Positions 9,852 to 19,558 of a DNA stretch of 64,000 nucleotides are shown piece after piece. The stretch is from the NCBI GenBank assembly GCA_001310555.1, contig BAXO01000010.1:17331-81330 (forward strand), in the 5' to 3' direction. Positions within the stretch are counted from its first letter, which is position 1. Each line of letters opens with the position of its first letter. A program made the translations under genes and the position numbers. Below the pieces are notes generated by a model. The model saw nothing but the letters and a program-made list of their open reading frames with translations, had not been told where the DNA came from and did no database searches. Source of the DNA: Bacillus sp. JCM 19058. Lineage in GTDB: Bacteria > Bacillota > Bacilli > Bacillales_H > Bacillaceae_D.

Positions 9852-10057
9852 ATGCAAAACATGACAATACGAGTCGACGGAATGAGTTGTGCTCTCTGTG
9901 TGAAGTCGATTGAAGGGGCTTTGCAAGGGCTAGGGGCAAGCGGAACAGCAGATTTGGAACAGTCAACCGTGACAGTTCAGTACGATGAAAAAAAACCCTT
10001 TCATTAGAACAAATTGAAACAGAAATTGAGGAGCAGGGCTTCAAAGTCATTGGATAA
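9852..10057 (+). CDS. CopZ-like heavy-metal-associated (HMA) peptide 1, frameshift
   Basis: About 68 aa HMA-domain protein of the copper-chaperone type. It starts MQNMTIRVDGMSCALC, so the metal-binding CxxC of the GMxCxxC motif is present, followed by the typical VKSIEGALQGLG helix. A run of eight A near 9990 breaks the frame; the continuation SLEQIETEIEEQGFKVIG is the expected second half of the ferredoxin-like fold. No copA or csoR is adjacent, so the partner is not known. It begins a closely spaced cluster with the four following genes. Confidence 0.82.
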
Positions 10058-10115
10058 GTTTATTTATTCTTGGCAATGGATTCATGCAGTACATCAAATG
10101 TGGAGGTGAATTGAG

Positions 10116-10448
10116 ATGAGTCAGGTGTGGGACTACTTTACGAAGGGACAACAAGAAAAGCTCACAAAAAGGATGGAGAAATTTACGCCAGAGCAAATCA
10201 AGAGCATGAGAAAGGAATCGAATAAATTAATTGCCCAATTACGCGAAGCGATGGAAAAAGGACAGCCCCCCGAGAGTCCGCAGACTGTACGATTAGCCAA
10301 ACGTTTGAAAGAGGGAAGCGAAGCCTTTAACGATCCCGAGATCGATAAAGCGATCGAACGGTTTCATGTTGAAAATCCGGAAAAGCAAACGCATGGGATC
10401 GACTTGCATCTTTACCGATATATTGAGAAGGCTAAAGCGCATAGTTAA
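10116..10448 (+). CDS. TipAS-domain-like protein (110 aa)
   Basis: Intact helical protein MSQVWDYFTKGQQEKLTKR and onward. The pattern MEKGQPPESPQTVRLAKRLK, GSEAFNDPEIDKAIERFHVENP and HGIDLHLYRYIEKA resembles the C-terminal antibiotic-binding (TipAS) domain of TipA/MerR-type regulators, but no DNA-binding domain is attached. Ligand and role are unknown. The start has GGAGGTGAATTG upstream. It lies 58 bases after HMA peptide 1 and 65 before the SRPBCC gene, compatible with one operon. Confidence 0.72.
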   Translation: MSQVWDYFTKGQQEKLTKRMEKFTPEQIKSMRKESNKLIAQLREAMEKGQPPESPQTVRLAKRLKEGSEAFNDPEIDKAIERFHVENPEKQTHGIDLHLYRYIEKAKAHS

Positions 10449-10513
10449 GCTAGCATTCGAAGGTTAACAGTATTAGAGACAGCTTTCTGAACGCTTTATA
10501 AGGAGGTCGAATA

Positions 10514-10945
10514 GTGAGACACTCAAATCTGAATAAGCTTCCTGATATATATAAGACTCGGATCATTAACGATTCGATTGAGAAGGTGTGGAAGTCGGTT
10601 TCTACATCTGAAGGGATTGCCTTATGGTTCGTGTCGAATGATTTTCAACCCGTTGAAGGACATGAGTTTTACTTGGATATGCATAAGCCCCAAGGTAAAA
10701 CGGCATGTAAAGTGACCTTGATCGAGCCACCAAAGCGCCTTATATACGACGTCGGCCAGGATTGGAGCTGGTCGTTTGAGTTGAACGATTTGGGGTCCCG
10801 AACAGAGCTTACGTACATTTGGTCCGGCTGGGATGTGGACAAAGTAAGCGAAATCGGCATACCCCACTCGGAGCTACACGCTCAATTACTTGAAGGGACA
10901 AACGTTCTCATGAAAAGCTTAGTGAGGTCGGTCAAAAAAATATAA
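10514..10945 (+). CDS. SRPBCC (AHSA1-like) domain protein
   Basis: Intact 143-aa protein of the START/SRPBCC superfamily, of the AHSA1 (activator of Hsp90 ATPase homologue) type common in Bacillus. Typical features are the N-terminal strand IYKTRIINDSIEKVWKSVST, SEGIALWFVSNDFQP and the strand WSWSFELNDLGSRTELTYIWSGW. These proteins bind hydrophobic ligands in a deep pocket; the ligand is unknown here. It starts at GTG with an excellent AAGGAGGTC. HMA peptide 2 starts 31 bases after its stop. Confidence 0.82.
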   Translation: MRHSNLNKLPDIYKTRIINDSIEKVWKSVSTSEGIALWFVSNDFQPVEGHEFYLDMHKPQGKTACKVTLIEPPKRLIYDVGQDWSWSFELNDLGSRTELTYIWSGWDVDKVSEIGIPHSELHAQLLEGTNVLMKSLVRSVKKI

Positions 10946-10976
10946 CTCGATAGAAAAAACAGAAGGTGGAGAAAGG

Positions 10977-11176
10977 ATGCAAAAAGTGACGCTCAATGTG
11001 AACGGAATGGCGTGCGGAAATTGCACGAGTTCCATTGAGAAGGCGTTAAAGGCAATCGGAGCGTCAGGGAAGGCGAGCTAAAGCATCGCTCAGTGACTAT
11101 AGAATACGATGCAAACAAAATATCGCTGGAAGGCGTCAAAGATACCATTGAAGATCTGGGGTACGATATGGCCTGA
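10977..11176 (+). CDS. CopZ-like HMA peptide 2, frameshift
   Basis: Second HMA-domain peptide of about 66 aa. It starts MQKVTLNVNGMACGNC, giving a GMACxNC metal site, then TSSIEKALKAIGASGKA. One base is missing near 11080, after which the protein continues as LKHRSVTIEYDANKISLEG and ends DTIEDLGYDMA. It resembles peptide 1 in size and layout but differs in the residues around the cysteines, so the pair is either an old duplication or two acquisitions. GGAGAAAGG precedes the ATG. Confidence 0.82.
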
Positions 11177-11221
11177 CAAGAAGCTAGAGCAACGACTGGA
11201 AAAAATGAATGGGGGAAAAAG

Positions 11222-11863
11222 ATGTCTTTAAATGAGCAATTAGAGCAAGTTGCTAAGGGAGCGGAAAATAGGTATCCAGAGGAATTTATTGAGGGGAATT
11301 GGCGCGATGTTTTGCGTCTAAAGGAACAAAGGAGTGCGGCTGGCTTAAAAGTCGGCGAAAAAGCACCCGACTTTACACTGAACGATGCAACGGGAAAAGG
11401 ACGAACACTTTCAGAGAATTTAAAATATGGTCCGGTCGTCCTCTCTTTCTACAGAGGGAGCTGGTGTCCGTATTGCAGTCTTGAACTCCGTGCATTACGC
11501 AAAATCCATTCGGAAATCGACTTTCTAGGTGCCTCTTTAATGGCAATTAGTCCCGAAAAACCTGACCTATCCTTAAGCCTTGCCGAGAAAGAAAATTTGC
11601 CGTTTCCTGTTTTAAGCGATTCAGCAGGTGAAGTGATGCTAAGCTACCGTCTCATATGGGAATTTTCAGACGAGCTTCGCGAACAATTTTTAAAACATCT
11701 TGATGTAGATTTAAGGAAAACAAATGAAGCCGGTTGGGTCGTTCCTGTTCCCGCTACATTTATTATTGACGTAAATGCCGTTGTCCGCGAGCGTTATGTG
11801 AATGAAATTTTTATAAAAAGGATGGAGCCTAGCGGTATCCTTAGCGCTTTAAAGAAGTTGTGA
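11222..11863 (+). CDS. Peroxiredoxin-like (AhpC/TSA, PRX_like2 type) protein
   Basis: Intact 213-aa thioredoxin-fold protein. It has the AhpC/TSA lead GLKVGEKAPDFTLND, the active-site segment VVLSFYRGSWCPYCSLELRAL (Cys82 and Cys85) and the cis-proline strand VVPVPATFIIDVNAVV. The CPYC pair and the longer C-terminal region put it with peroxiredoxin-like thiol oxidoreductases rather than classical two-Cys AhpC. A cytosolic role in peroxide or thiol metabolism is likely. It follows HMA peptide 2 by 45 bases and is the last gene of the cluster; a terminator follows about 100 bases later. Confidence 0.87.
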   Translation: MSLNEQLEQVAKGAENRYPEEFIEGNWRDVLRLKEQRSAAGLKVGEKAPDFTLNDATGKGRTLSENLKYGPVVLSFYRGSWCPYCSLELRALRKIHSEIDFLGASLMAISPEKPDLSLSLAEKENLPFPVLSDSAGEVMLSYRLIWEFSDELREQFLKHLDVDLRKTNEAGWVVPVPATFIIDVNAVVRERYVNEIFIKRMEPSGILSALKKL

Positions 11864-12663
11864 GTCGAAGAAAAAGTGGTAAAAATTTTTTAAGTTAGTC
11901 GTATCGATCCTAGCCTTGGCTCGCTATTAAGAAAATAGCGAAACTATTACATTTTGTGAAGCGGCCGTCGTCCTATATTCTAAGGACTCAGGCCGTTTTT
12001 TTAGCGATACTAAAGACAGTACCTGACGAGGCGACTTCCCTTTTCCTCTTACTTTAAATTCCGGATTAATAATCTCGTCCGACTAGGTGGCGGATGAACG
12101 ATAGTTTCAGAGTCAGTCTAAAAATCAATACAATAACGGTCCCCATTGACAGTAGGTGGAAGAGCAAAGCTAGATCGTAATGAAGAGATAGCTGTACATA
12201 AATATCATTACGATGACATACAAGCAATGGTACAGAATAGGAGAATCACCCAGCTTTTTACCGTGAGTACCTACTATATGGCAAAGGAAATTATAACTAA
12301 GGGCAGTATTTAGCTATAGGCGGAGACCGTTAGGGGAAAGGAACGTCGTAAGAGTAGGTAAATATGAATCGAGTCGTGAGCGTTAATAAAGCAATCATCG
12401 GAAAAGGTATAAGAAAAAGGTTTTAAGACAAGCTTTCAAAGGAATTTTGCAAGGGGTATTGAAACAGGCTGTGACTATCCAACGCAACGCAACGTTCAAC
12501 ATTTATCGTCGGAATTTACTCTTATAAAGCAGGAAGATGATGTGTAAAACATTTTCTTCCGGGTATATTATTCATGTGCAAGCAACTTATTCGCCATCGG
12601 GTTAACACAAATGATATAATCGACTCGAAGGAACCAGATAAGATCGAAAGGAGATATAAAACA
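11864..12663. other. 800-bp intergenic before trxA
   Basis: Holds a terminator at 11960-12003 and, near the end, a TATAAT at 12615-12620 for trxA. An 8-bp inverted repeat (CGTAATGA / TCATTACG) lies at 12177-12214. I found no ORF with coding character and no known RNA motif in the rest. Confidence 0.5.
11960..12003 (+). terminator. Terminator after peroxiredoxin-like gene
   Basis: CGGCCGTCGTCCT and AGGACTCAGGCCG pair imperfectly, followed by seven T. Confidence 0.7.
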
Positions 12664-12978
12664 ATGGCAATTGTAAATGTGACGGATCAAACTTTCGCAT
12701 CTGAAACAGGTGAAGGTGTTGTCCTTGCTGATTTTTGGGCACCATGGTGTGGACCTTGTAAAATGATAGCCCCTGTTCTTGAAGAGCTTGATGCAGAAAT
12801 GAGCGATAAAGCAAAAATCGTGAAGCTTGATGTTGACGAAAACCAGGAGACTGCTGGCAAATATAGCGTCATGAGCATTCCGACCTTGCTCGTTTTTAAA
12901 GACGGCGAAGTCGTCGATCAAGTTGTCGGCTTTCAACCGAAGGAAGCACTGCAAGAGCTTCTAAACAAGCATATTTAA
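12664..12978 (+). CDS. trxA: Thioredoxin
   Basis: Thioredoxin of 104 aa, intact. The active site WCGPCK puts the redox cysteines at residues 29 and 32, and the cis-proline segment [19 protein letters not shown] is present. The start [11 protein letters not shown] is set by GAAAGGAG upstream; an in-frame extension of 30 codons lacks any thioredoxin similarity and overlaps the likely promoter (-10 TATAAT at 12615). It reduces disulfides in the cytosol and supplies electrons to ribonucleotide reductase and peroxiredoxins. The order etfA...trxA-uvrC matches B. subtilis apart from the inserted cluster. Confidence 0.98.
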   Translation: MAIVNVTDQTFASETGEGVVLADFWAPWCGPCKMIAPVLEELDAEMSDKAKIVKLDVDENQETAGKYSVMSIPTLLVFKDGEVVDQVVGFQPKEALQELLNKHI

Positions 12979-12983
12979 TGAAA

Positions 12984-13017
12984 GGAGATGCCCGCTCGGT
13001 TAGGAGCGGGCATCTCT
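12984..13017. repeat. Perfect inverted repeat after trxA
   Basis: AGATGCCCGCTC and GAGCGGGCATCT form a 12-bp GC-rich stem with a six-base loop. It is not followed by a T tract, so it may be a weak terminator or an mRNA-stabilising hairpin. Confidence 0.6.
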
Positions 13018-13037
13018 GATCTAGGTTGCAAAATCCT

Positions 13038-13066
13038 TTGCCAATTCAAGCGGTTCACGGTATGAT
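13038..13066 (+). promoter_or_regulatory. uvrC promoter (sigma-A type)
   Basis: TTGCCA (13038-13043), 17 bases, TATGAT (13061-13066), placed 36 bases before uvrC. Confidence 0.55.
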
Positions 13067-13101
13067 TTGACAAAAGGGGCGAAGTAGGGGAGAGGTGGAC
13101 G

Positions 13102-14872
13102 ATGGATCAGCTGAAAGAAAAACTAGCAATTTTGCCCGATCAGCCAGGCTGTTATTTAATGAAGGATCGGCAAGGTACGATTATTTATGTCGGGAAAGCG
13201 AAAGTATTGAAAAATCGGGTTCGTTCGTATTTTACCGGTACACACGATGGGAAAACGCAAAGACTTGTCGGTGAAATTACAGACTTTGAATATATTGTCA
13301 CCTCTTCAAATATTGAAGCATTGATTCTTGAAATGAATTTAATCAAAAAGCACGATCCGAAATACAACGTTATGCTGAAGGACGATAAATCGTACCCTTA
13401 TATAAAAATCACGAACGAAGAGCATCCGCGCTTAATTATCACGCGAAGGGTGAAAAAAGACGGCGGAAAATATTTTGGCCTTATCCGAATGCGGGCGCAG
13501 CCAATGAAACAAAAAAAATGCTCGATCGTCTGTATCCGCTGCGTAAATGTCGAACGCTGCCTGAGCAGGTTTGCTTGTATTATCATATAGGCCAGTGCCT
13601 AGCGCCTTGCGTGTACGAAGTGACAGCAAAACAAAACGAGGAAATGGTCAACGAAATAGCGAAATTTCTACGTTCTGGTCACGAAGAGGTCAAGGAGAAG
13701 CTAACGGAGAAAATGGTTCATGCTTCAGAGAATCTGGAATTCGAACGAGCTAAGGAGATACGCGATACACTTAAACACATGGAAGCTGTCATGGAAAAGC
13801 AAAAAAATGATGATTAGCGATCGCGTTGACCGGGACGTGTTTGGTTATGCGTATGATAAAGGCTGGATGTGTGTTCAAGTCTTCTTCGTCCGGCAAGGGA
13901 AATTAATTGAACGAGACGTATCCTTGTTCCCGTTTTATCAAGAAGCGCCGGAGGATTTGCTAACGTATATCGGTCAATTTTACCGTCATAAACAACACTT
14001 GAAGCCGCTGAACTCCTGATTCCGGCTGAAATTGATGCCAATCTGATTGAGCAGCTGCTAGAAGTGAAGGTCGTTCAGCCAAAACGAGGCAAAAAAAAGG
14101 ACTTGCTAGAGCTTGCTACCGAGAATGCCTCCGTTGCATTAAAAGAAAAATTTTCATTAATTGAGCGTGATGAGAAACGAACGATTCATGCGATAGAGCA
14201 GCTTGGCAAAGCGATGGGAATCGCTACGCCTTATCGAATCGAAGCCTTTGACAATTCCAATATTCAAGGAATTGATCCCGTTTCAGCGATGGTTACTTTT
14301 TTTTGGACGGAAAGCCAAATCGTAAGGATTACCGTAAGTATAAAATCAAAACGGTTCAAGGTCCTGATGATTATGGCTCAATGCGAGAGGTTGTCCGCCG
14401 CCGTTATGTGAGGCTGCTGAAAGAAAGCCTGCCGCTTCCTGATTTGATTGTAATCGATGGAGGACGCGGCCAAATAACTGCCGCTCAGGAAGTGCTTGAA
14501 GACGAATTGGGTTTATCGATTCCGGTTTGCGGTCTGGCTAAGGATGAAAAGCATCGAACTTCCCAGTTGCTCATGGGCGATCCACCAGCTGTCGTACCGT
14601 TGAAACGGGACAGCCAAGAGTTTTATTTGCTACAGCGAATTCAGGACGAAGTTCACCGGTTTGCATTGACGTTTCACCGACAAACCCGGGCCAAAACGTT
14701 TTTTCAATCGGTATTGGACGATGTTCCGGGAGTGGGAACTAAGCGGAAGCAACAGCTCTTAAAGCATTACGGCTCAGTCAAAAAAATGAGGGATGCAACA
14801 GTTGAAGAGTTGCAAGAGCTTGGTCTCCCAGCAAAGGTAGCTGAGGCAGTTGTAAAAAAACTACAAAATTAA
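13102..14872 (+). CDS. uvrC: UvrABC excinuclease subunit C, four frameshifts
   Basis: UvrC makes both incisions in nucleotide excision repair; about 590 aa when reconstructed. The N-terminal GIY-YIG nuclease domain reads [12 protein letters not shown] and [20 protein letters not shown]. The UVR domain ([20 protein letters not shown]) is near 13715-13775. The RNase H-like domain has [19 protein letters not shown] and [14 protein letters not shown], and the HhH motifs [14 protein letters not shown] and [11 protein letters not shown] close the protein. Indels lie near 13485 (lost C), 13810 (extra A), 14000 (lost base) and in the eight-T run at about 14298-14306. ATG follows AGAGGTGG. Confidence 0.96.
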
Positions 14873-14895
14873 GCCTATTTGCCATCATTAATGAG

Positions 14896-14929
14896 TAAAC
14901 ACCGTTCGAGACTCGAACGGTGTTTGTTT
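14896..14929. terminator. Terminator between uvrC and yslB
   Basis: AAACACCGTTCGAG and CTCGAACGGTGTTT pair perfectly around a two-base loop, with T-rich sequence after it; the flanking genes converge. Confidence 0.8.
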
Positions 14930-14954
14930 ATCGGCCAATCGTTATATAGCAGGC

Positions 14955-15358
14955 TTAGAACCCGTCAACCATATCATGATGATCTGATTTGACTTGAAAT
15001 AATACATGGTCGTTTTTTTACGGAATATGTCGCTTCTGATACGCGATTGAGAGAAAGCTCCAGCTGCTGGGCGAGAAAGCCTGCTTCAAGCTGATAGCAG
15101 CGTTTATCCTGCTTTCCCATCCAGTTGCCGTGCAGTTCAAATATTTTTTCGTTCCTTTTTTCTTTCAGCAACGCTAGCTGTCCCCAATTCGCCTGATGAA
15201 AAAAAAGCAATCAGCTCTTCGGCATTATTTGCAGGGTGCTTTCGCGCTAAAGCTTTCCCTACCCAATAAAGCAAGGCATCATGATCTTGCCCGAGAATTT
15301 CTTTTAATAAATCGTTACGGATCAAATCGTATCCGAATGACAATTGTTCTTGTTCCAT
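14955..15358 (-). CDS. yslB: YslB, DUF2507 family protein, two frameshifts
   Basis: Minus-strand protein of the DUF2507/YslB family, about 134 aa. It begins MEQEQLSFGYDLIRNDLL behind GTGAGGTG and has ILGQDHDALLYWVGKALARKHP, then after one shift in a poly-T/A run near 15200 QANWGQLALLKEKRNEKIFELHG and LEAGFLAQQLE. A seven-A run near 15013 breaks the last part; corrected, it ends NDHVLFQVKSDHHDMVDGF at 14955. The fold family is linked to V4R-like ligand binding domains; the role is unknown. Placement between uvrC and sdh matches B. subtilis. Confidence 0.85.
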
Positions 15359-15480
15359 CTTGTAACACCTCACCTTAAGGTATATTATAAAGCAAACTGC
15401 CTTAATTTCACTAGGGCTTCTTGCGTTAATTTTTGAAAAAGGCGTATATTATCTGTGCTTTAGCCGGAGGTATCTTTTTG

Positions 15481-16831
15481 ATGAGAGCATCTTTTAATCA
15501 TGTGCTTAGTCCGTTTAGAATCATTTTATTTTCTTATGTAGCAGCAATGTTCCTTTTTAGCCTGCTGCTCTATTTACCCGTTTCTCAGCAGCCGGGTGTC
15601 GAAATGGGTTATGCTGAGGCATTATTTACCAGTGTTAGTGCTGTCAGCGTAACAGGACTGACAGTGATAGATGTATCTGAGACGTTGAGCTATACCGGAG
15701 TCTTTTTTTTAGCCTTGGCGACTCAAATTGGCGGTATTGGAATTATGACTTTAGGGACGTTGCTTTGGATGCTATTTAGACGAAAAATCAACCTTTCCCA
15801 AAGAATGCTAATTATGGTCGACCAAAATCAAAATAAGTTTGCGGGGCTTGTCAGCTTAATGAGAGGTATTTTTGCCGTTGCGCTATTGATCGAGCTTGTC
15901 GGTGCGCTCATCCTTGGAACATATTACCTTACATATTTTGAGAATGTCGGCGAAGCTTATTATCATGGGGCCTTTGCTGCTCTAAGCGCGTTTACTAATT
16001 CAGGCTTCGACATTACGGGGCAGTCGCTAATTCCGTTTGCCAATGACTATTTCGTCCAGACGATAACGATGCTGTTATTGTTTGCCGGTGCGATTGGCTT
16101 TCCGGTTTTGCTTGAGTTAAAGCATTTCTTATCCAGAAAAACTCACCTGTTTAAATTTAGCTTGTTTACAAAAATTACGACGACGACATATTTTATTATT
16201 TTCGTTATTGGCGCGCTCGGCATCTGGGCAATGGAAAGTGGGAATGTCTTTCAGGGCGTTTCGTGGCATCAGCAGTTAGCCACTTCTCTTTTTGCTTCAG
16301 CTACTGCCCGAAGTGCGGGCTTGTCAACGTTTAATGTTTCGGAGTTCGGCAGTGCTACTCTCTTATTTTTGTCTGGGCTAATGATTATTGGAGCGAGTCC
16401 TTCCAGTGCCGGGGGCGGGATTCGAACGACAACGATTGCAGTTATGTTCCTTTCCATTAAAAGCTTTGCGTTAGGGAAGGAAGATGTCAAAGTGTTCGGT
16501 CGCGAAATTCATCCAGACGATCGACAAAAAGCGTTTATTGTCCTATCTGTCTTTTTCCTTTTGCTTTTTATTGCGATTACGTTAATTGTCGCATTCGAAG
16601 GCGAGGCCGATATCCCACTCATTGCCATCATTTTCGAAACGGCATCTGCTTTCGGAACGTGCGGCTTGTCACTCGGAATTACCTCTGAGCTTTCGATGCC
16701 GAGTCAGGTTGTTTTAATTGTGCTAATGTTAATTGGCCGCGTAGGGTTAATTGCCTTTCTGTTCTCGATTCGCAAAAAAAGAGAAGAAGAGTCATTTCAA
16801 ATTTCCGACAGAGCGAATTATTATTGGATAA
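15481..16831 (+). CDS. Ktr/Trk-type potassium uptake membrane subunit, frameshift near end
   Basis: Integral membrane K+ channel subunit of the TrkH/KtrB family, about 449 aa. Four pore repeats are visible, including SVTGLTVIDVSETLS, AFTNSGFDITGQSL, ARSAGLSTFNVSEF and AFGTCGLSLGIT, with conserved selectivity-filter glycines. I chose ATG at 15481 because CCGGAGG lies 10 bases upstream; an in-frame TTG 48 bases earlier lacks a ribosome binding site. Near 16770 a seven-A run is one base too long; corrected, the protein ends FPTERIIIG at 16831, the usual KtrB-type C terminus, instead of running to 16890. No regulatory KtrA/C gene is nearby. It is not at this place in B. subtilis. Confidence 0.88.
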
Positions 16832-16941
16832 TAGCGAAAGAGAGCTCACCGGTTTACGTGTTATTCAGCGATACGCGTCGAAACAGGTGAATTCTCTATT
16901 TTTTTTGTTATCCGATAGTGCAAAAGACTGAAGACGTTTTC

Positions 16942-16970
16942 TTGACGATGGTTTCCGATGGGGGTACAAT
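16942..16970 (+). promoter_or_regulatory. sdhCAB promoter (sigma-A type)
   Basis: TTGACG (16942-16947), 17 bases, TACAAT (16965-16970). It precedes sdhC by about 170 bases, leaving an untranslated leader. Confidence 0.65.
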
Positions 16971-17142
16971 TAAAGCTGTATTAGATTTGTTTCGCGAAAC
17001 TTAATAATTGTTTCAAGGGACTAGTGAGAATGATATACATATATTTAGTAATGGGGAGGTACTCATTTTATAGAGAAAAAGAAATGATAACGTTTATTTG
17101 TATTTATGGGTAGCAACAATAATAATAGTGGAGGGAAAAGGT

Positions 17143-17775
17143 ATGGCCGGTACTACGGAGTATTTTAATCGTAAATTACATTCCTTGCTCGGTGTGATTC
17201 CAGTAGGGGTCTTTTTGATTCAGCATTTAGTTGTCAATCATTTCGCTACACGTGGCGCGGGGGCTTTTAACCAGGCAGTCCATTTCATGGAAAACTTGCC
17301 GTTTCGGTACGCACTTGAAATTTTTGTTATTTTTATTCCCCTTCTCTACCATGCGATTTATGGTCTCTACATCGCGTTTCAGGCTAAAAACAACACGAGC
17401 CGATTCGGTTTTTTCCGGAATTGGATGTTTCGCCTACAACGTGTGACAGGGATCTTTCTTGTGATCTGGATTTCCTGGCATGTATGGGAAACAAGGATTG
17501 CGGCTGCGCGTGGTGTCGCAGAGGTCGACTATAATATGATGGCAAACATTTTCAGTAATCCATTTATGGTTGCTTTTTACATCCTAGGAGTTGTTTCTGC
17601 AACCTTTCACTTTGCGAACGGACTATGGTCGTTTGCTGTTACTTGGGGGATTACGGTTTCGCCGCGCTCCCAGCAAATTTCAACTTACGTGACGCTTGCT
17701 ATTTTCTTAGCGCTCACTTTTATCGGAATTCGAGCAATCCTCGCTTTCATTAATCCAGAATTAGCTAACATTTAA
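17143..17775 (+). CDS. sdhC: Succinate dehydrogenase cytochrome b558 subunit
   Basis: Membrane anchor of complex II, 210 aa, intact, with five hydrophobic spans and two haem b groups. Histidines at residues 28, 70, 113 and about 156 coincide with the four axial haem ligands known for B. subtilis SdhC. The start MAGTTEYFNRKLHSLLG follows GGAGGG at a spacing of seven; an in-frame codon 45 bases earlier is rejected. It passes electrons from SdhB to menaquinone. sdhA starts 14 bases after the stop. Confidence 0.97.
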   Translation: MAGTTEYFNRKLHSLLGVIPVGVFLIQHLVVNHFATRGAGAFNQAVHFMENLPFRYALEIFVIFIPLLYHAIYGLYIAFQAKNNTSRFGFFRNWMFRLQRVTGIFLVIWISWHVWETRIAAARGVAEVDYNMMANIFSNPFMVAFYILGVVSATFHFANGLWSFAVTWGITVSPRSQQISTYVTLAIFLALTFIGIRAILAFINPELANI

Positions 17776-17789
17776 GGAGAGGGTCAAAA

Positions 17790-19558
17790 ATGAGTCAAGG
17801 CAAAGTTATTGTTGTCGGTGGCGGACTAGCCGGGCTGATGGCAGCAATTAAGGCAGCGGAAAAAGGTGTACCTGTAGACCTATTTTCACTAGTGCCAGTC
17901 AAGCGTTCCCATTCCGTCTGTGCGCAAGGTGGAATTAATGGTGCGGTTAATACGAAAGGAGAAGGCGATTCCCCGTGGGAGCATTTTGATGATACGGTTT
18001 ACGGTGGCGACTTTTTAGCAAATCAGCCTCCGGTTAAAGCAATGACAGAAGCAGCACCTGGAATTATTCATTTAATGGATCGGATGGGCGTAATGTTTAA
18101 CCGGACGCCCGAAGGTTTATTAGACTTTCGCCGCTTTGGCGGAACTCAGCATCACCGGACTGCATTTGCCGGAGCAACGACGGGTCAACAGCTATTATAC
18201 GCTTTAGACGAGCAAGTGCGTCGTCATGAGACGAGTGGACTCGTGACGAAATATGAGGCTGGGAGTTTTTATCTGCGATTATCGATGACGAAGGGGTTTG
18301 CCGCGGTATTTCAGCACAGAACTTAACGACTGCTGAAATTAAGAGCTTCCCGGGTGATGCGGTTATTATGGCTACGGGAGGTCCTGGCATTATCTTCGGA
18401 AAATCAACTAACTCCGTGATCAATACTGGTTTTGCGGCTGCAAAGCTTTATGAGCAAGGGGTTTATTATGCGAATGGAGAGTTTATCCAGATTCACCCGA
18501 CAGCCATTCCTGGAGACGATAAGCTTCGTCTCATGAGTGAGTCGGCACGGGGAGAAGGTGGACGAGTTTGGACGTATAAAGACGGTAAGCTTGGTATTTC
18601 CTAGAGGAAAAGTATCCGGCATACGGAAATCTCGTTCCACGTGACATTGCAACGCGTGAAATTTTTGATGTTTGCGTGGAACAGAAGTTAGGGATTAATG
18701 GAGAAAATATGGTTTACCTTGACCTCTCCCATAAAGATCCGAAAGAGCTTGACATTAAGCTTGGCGGGATTATTGAGATTTATGAAAAGTTTATGGGTGA
18801 CGACCCACGGAAGGTGCCAATGAAAATCTTCCCTGCCGTTCACTACTCGATGGGGGGCTTATGGTCGATTACGATCAAATGACGAACGTTCCTGGCCTCT
18901 TTGCTGCAGGGGAATGCGATTATTCGCAGCATGGTGCGAACCGACTCGGTGCGAATTCTCTGCTTTCGGCGATTTACGGCGGGATGGTTGCTGGTCCAAA
19001 AGCGCTGGAATACATTAATGGATTAGAAAAAAACGGCTGATTCTTTATCGTCGACCTTGTTTGATAATGAAGAGAAAAAAAGAACAAGAAACCTTTGATA
19101 ACATTCTCAGCATGGACGGAGACGAGAATGCCTACATTCTCCATAAGGAGCTTGGTGAGTGGATGACCGATAATGTAACAGTCGTGCGCTACAACGATAA
19201 GCTGCTTAAAACCGATGAAAAAATTCAAGAATTACTTGAACGCTACGAGAATATCAACATTAATGATACGGCAAAATGGAGCAATCAAGGGGCGTCCTTC
19301 ACGCGACAGCTGGCGGGAATGCTAAACCTCGCCCGTGTCATTACCCTCGGTGCATACAACCGAAATGAAAGCCGCGGGGCTCATTATAAGCCTGACTTCC
19401 CGGAGCGGAATGATGAAGAGTTCTTAAAAACGACAAAGGCAAAATTCAATTCTGCTACGAAAGGTCCTGACTTTGAATTTGAAGAGGTTGATACGTCGCT
19501 AATCGAGCCACGGAAACGCGACTACTCTCAGAAGAAGCAAGGAGCTGTTAAATCATGA
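17790..19558 (+). CDS. sdhA: Succinate dehydrogenase flavoprotein subunit, five frameshifts
   Basis: Catalytic FAD subunit of complex II, about 588 aa when reconstructed. It has the dinucleotide-binding GGGLAGLMAAIKAAEKG, the covalent flavin motif SHSVCAQGGINGAV (His), the substrate-binding HPTAIPGDD and SESARGEGGRVW, and C-terminal AGMLNLARVITLGAYNRNESRGAHYKPDFPER in the usual order. Five indels are visible: lost G near 18258, lost C near 18593, lost G near 18868, an extra A near 19030 and another near 19080. Each correction restores conserved sequence, for example YEGWEFLSAIIDDEGVCRG. The stop overlaps the sdhB start by four bases (ATGA), as expected for translational coupling. Confidence 0.96.

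Noticed and set aside
12984..13017. Inverted repeat after trxA as a standard intrinsic terminator
   Set aside because: No T tract follows on the + strand; listed only as an inverted repeat.
17790..19558. sdhA (and most other broken genes) as true pseudogenes
   Set aside because: The indels sit at homopolymers or short doublets, the reconstructed protein is fully conserved, and the whole window shows the same error pattern in essential genes.
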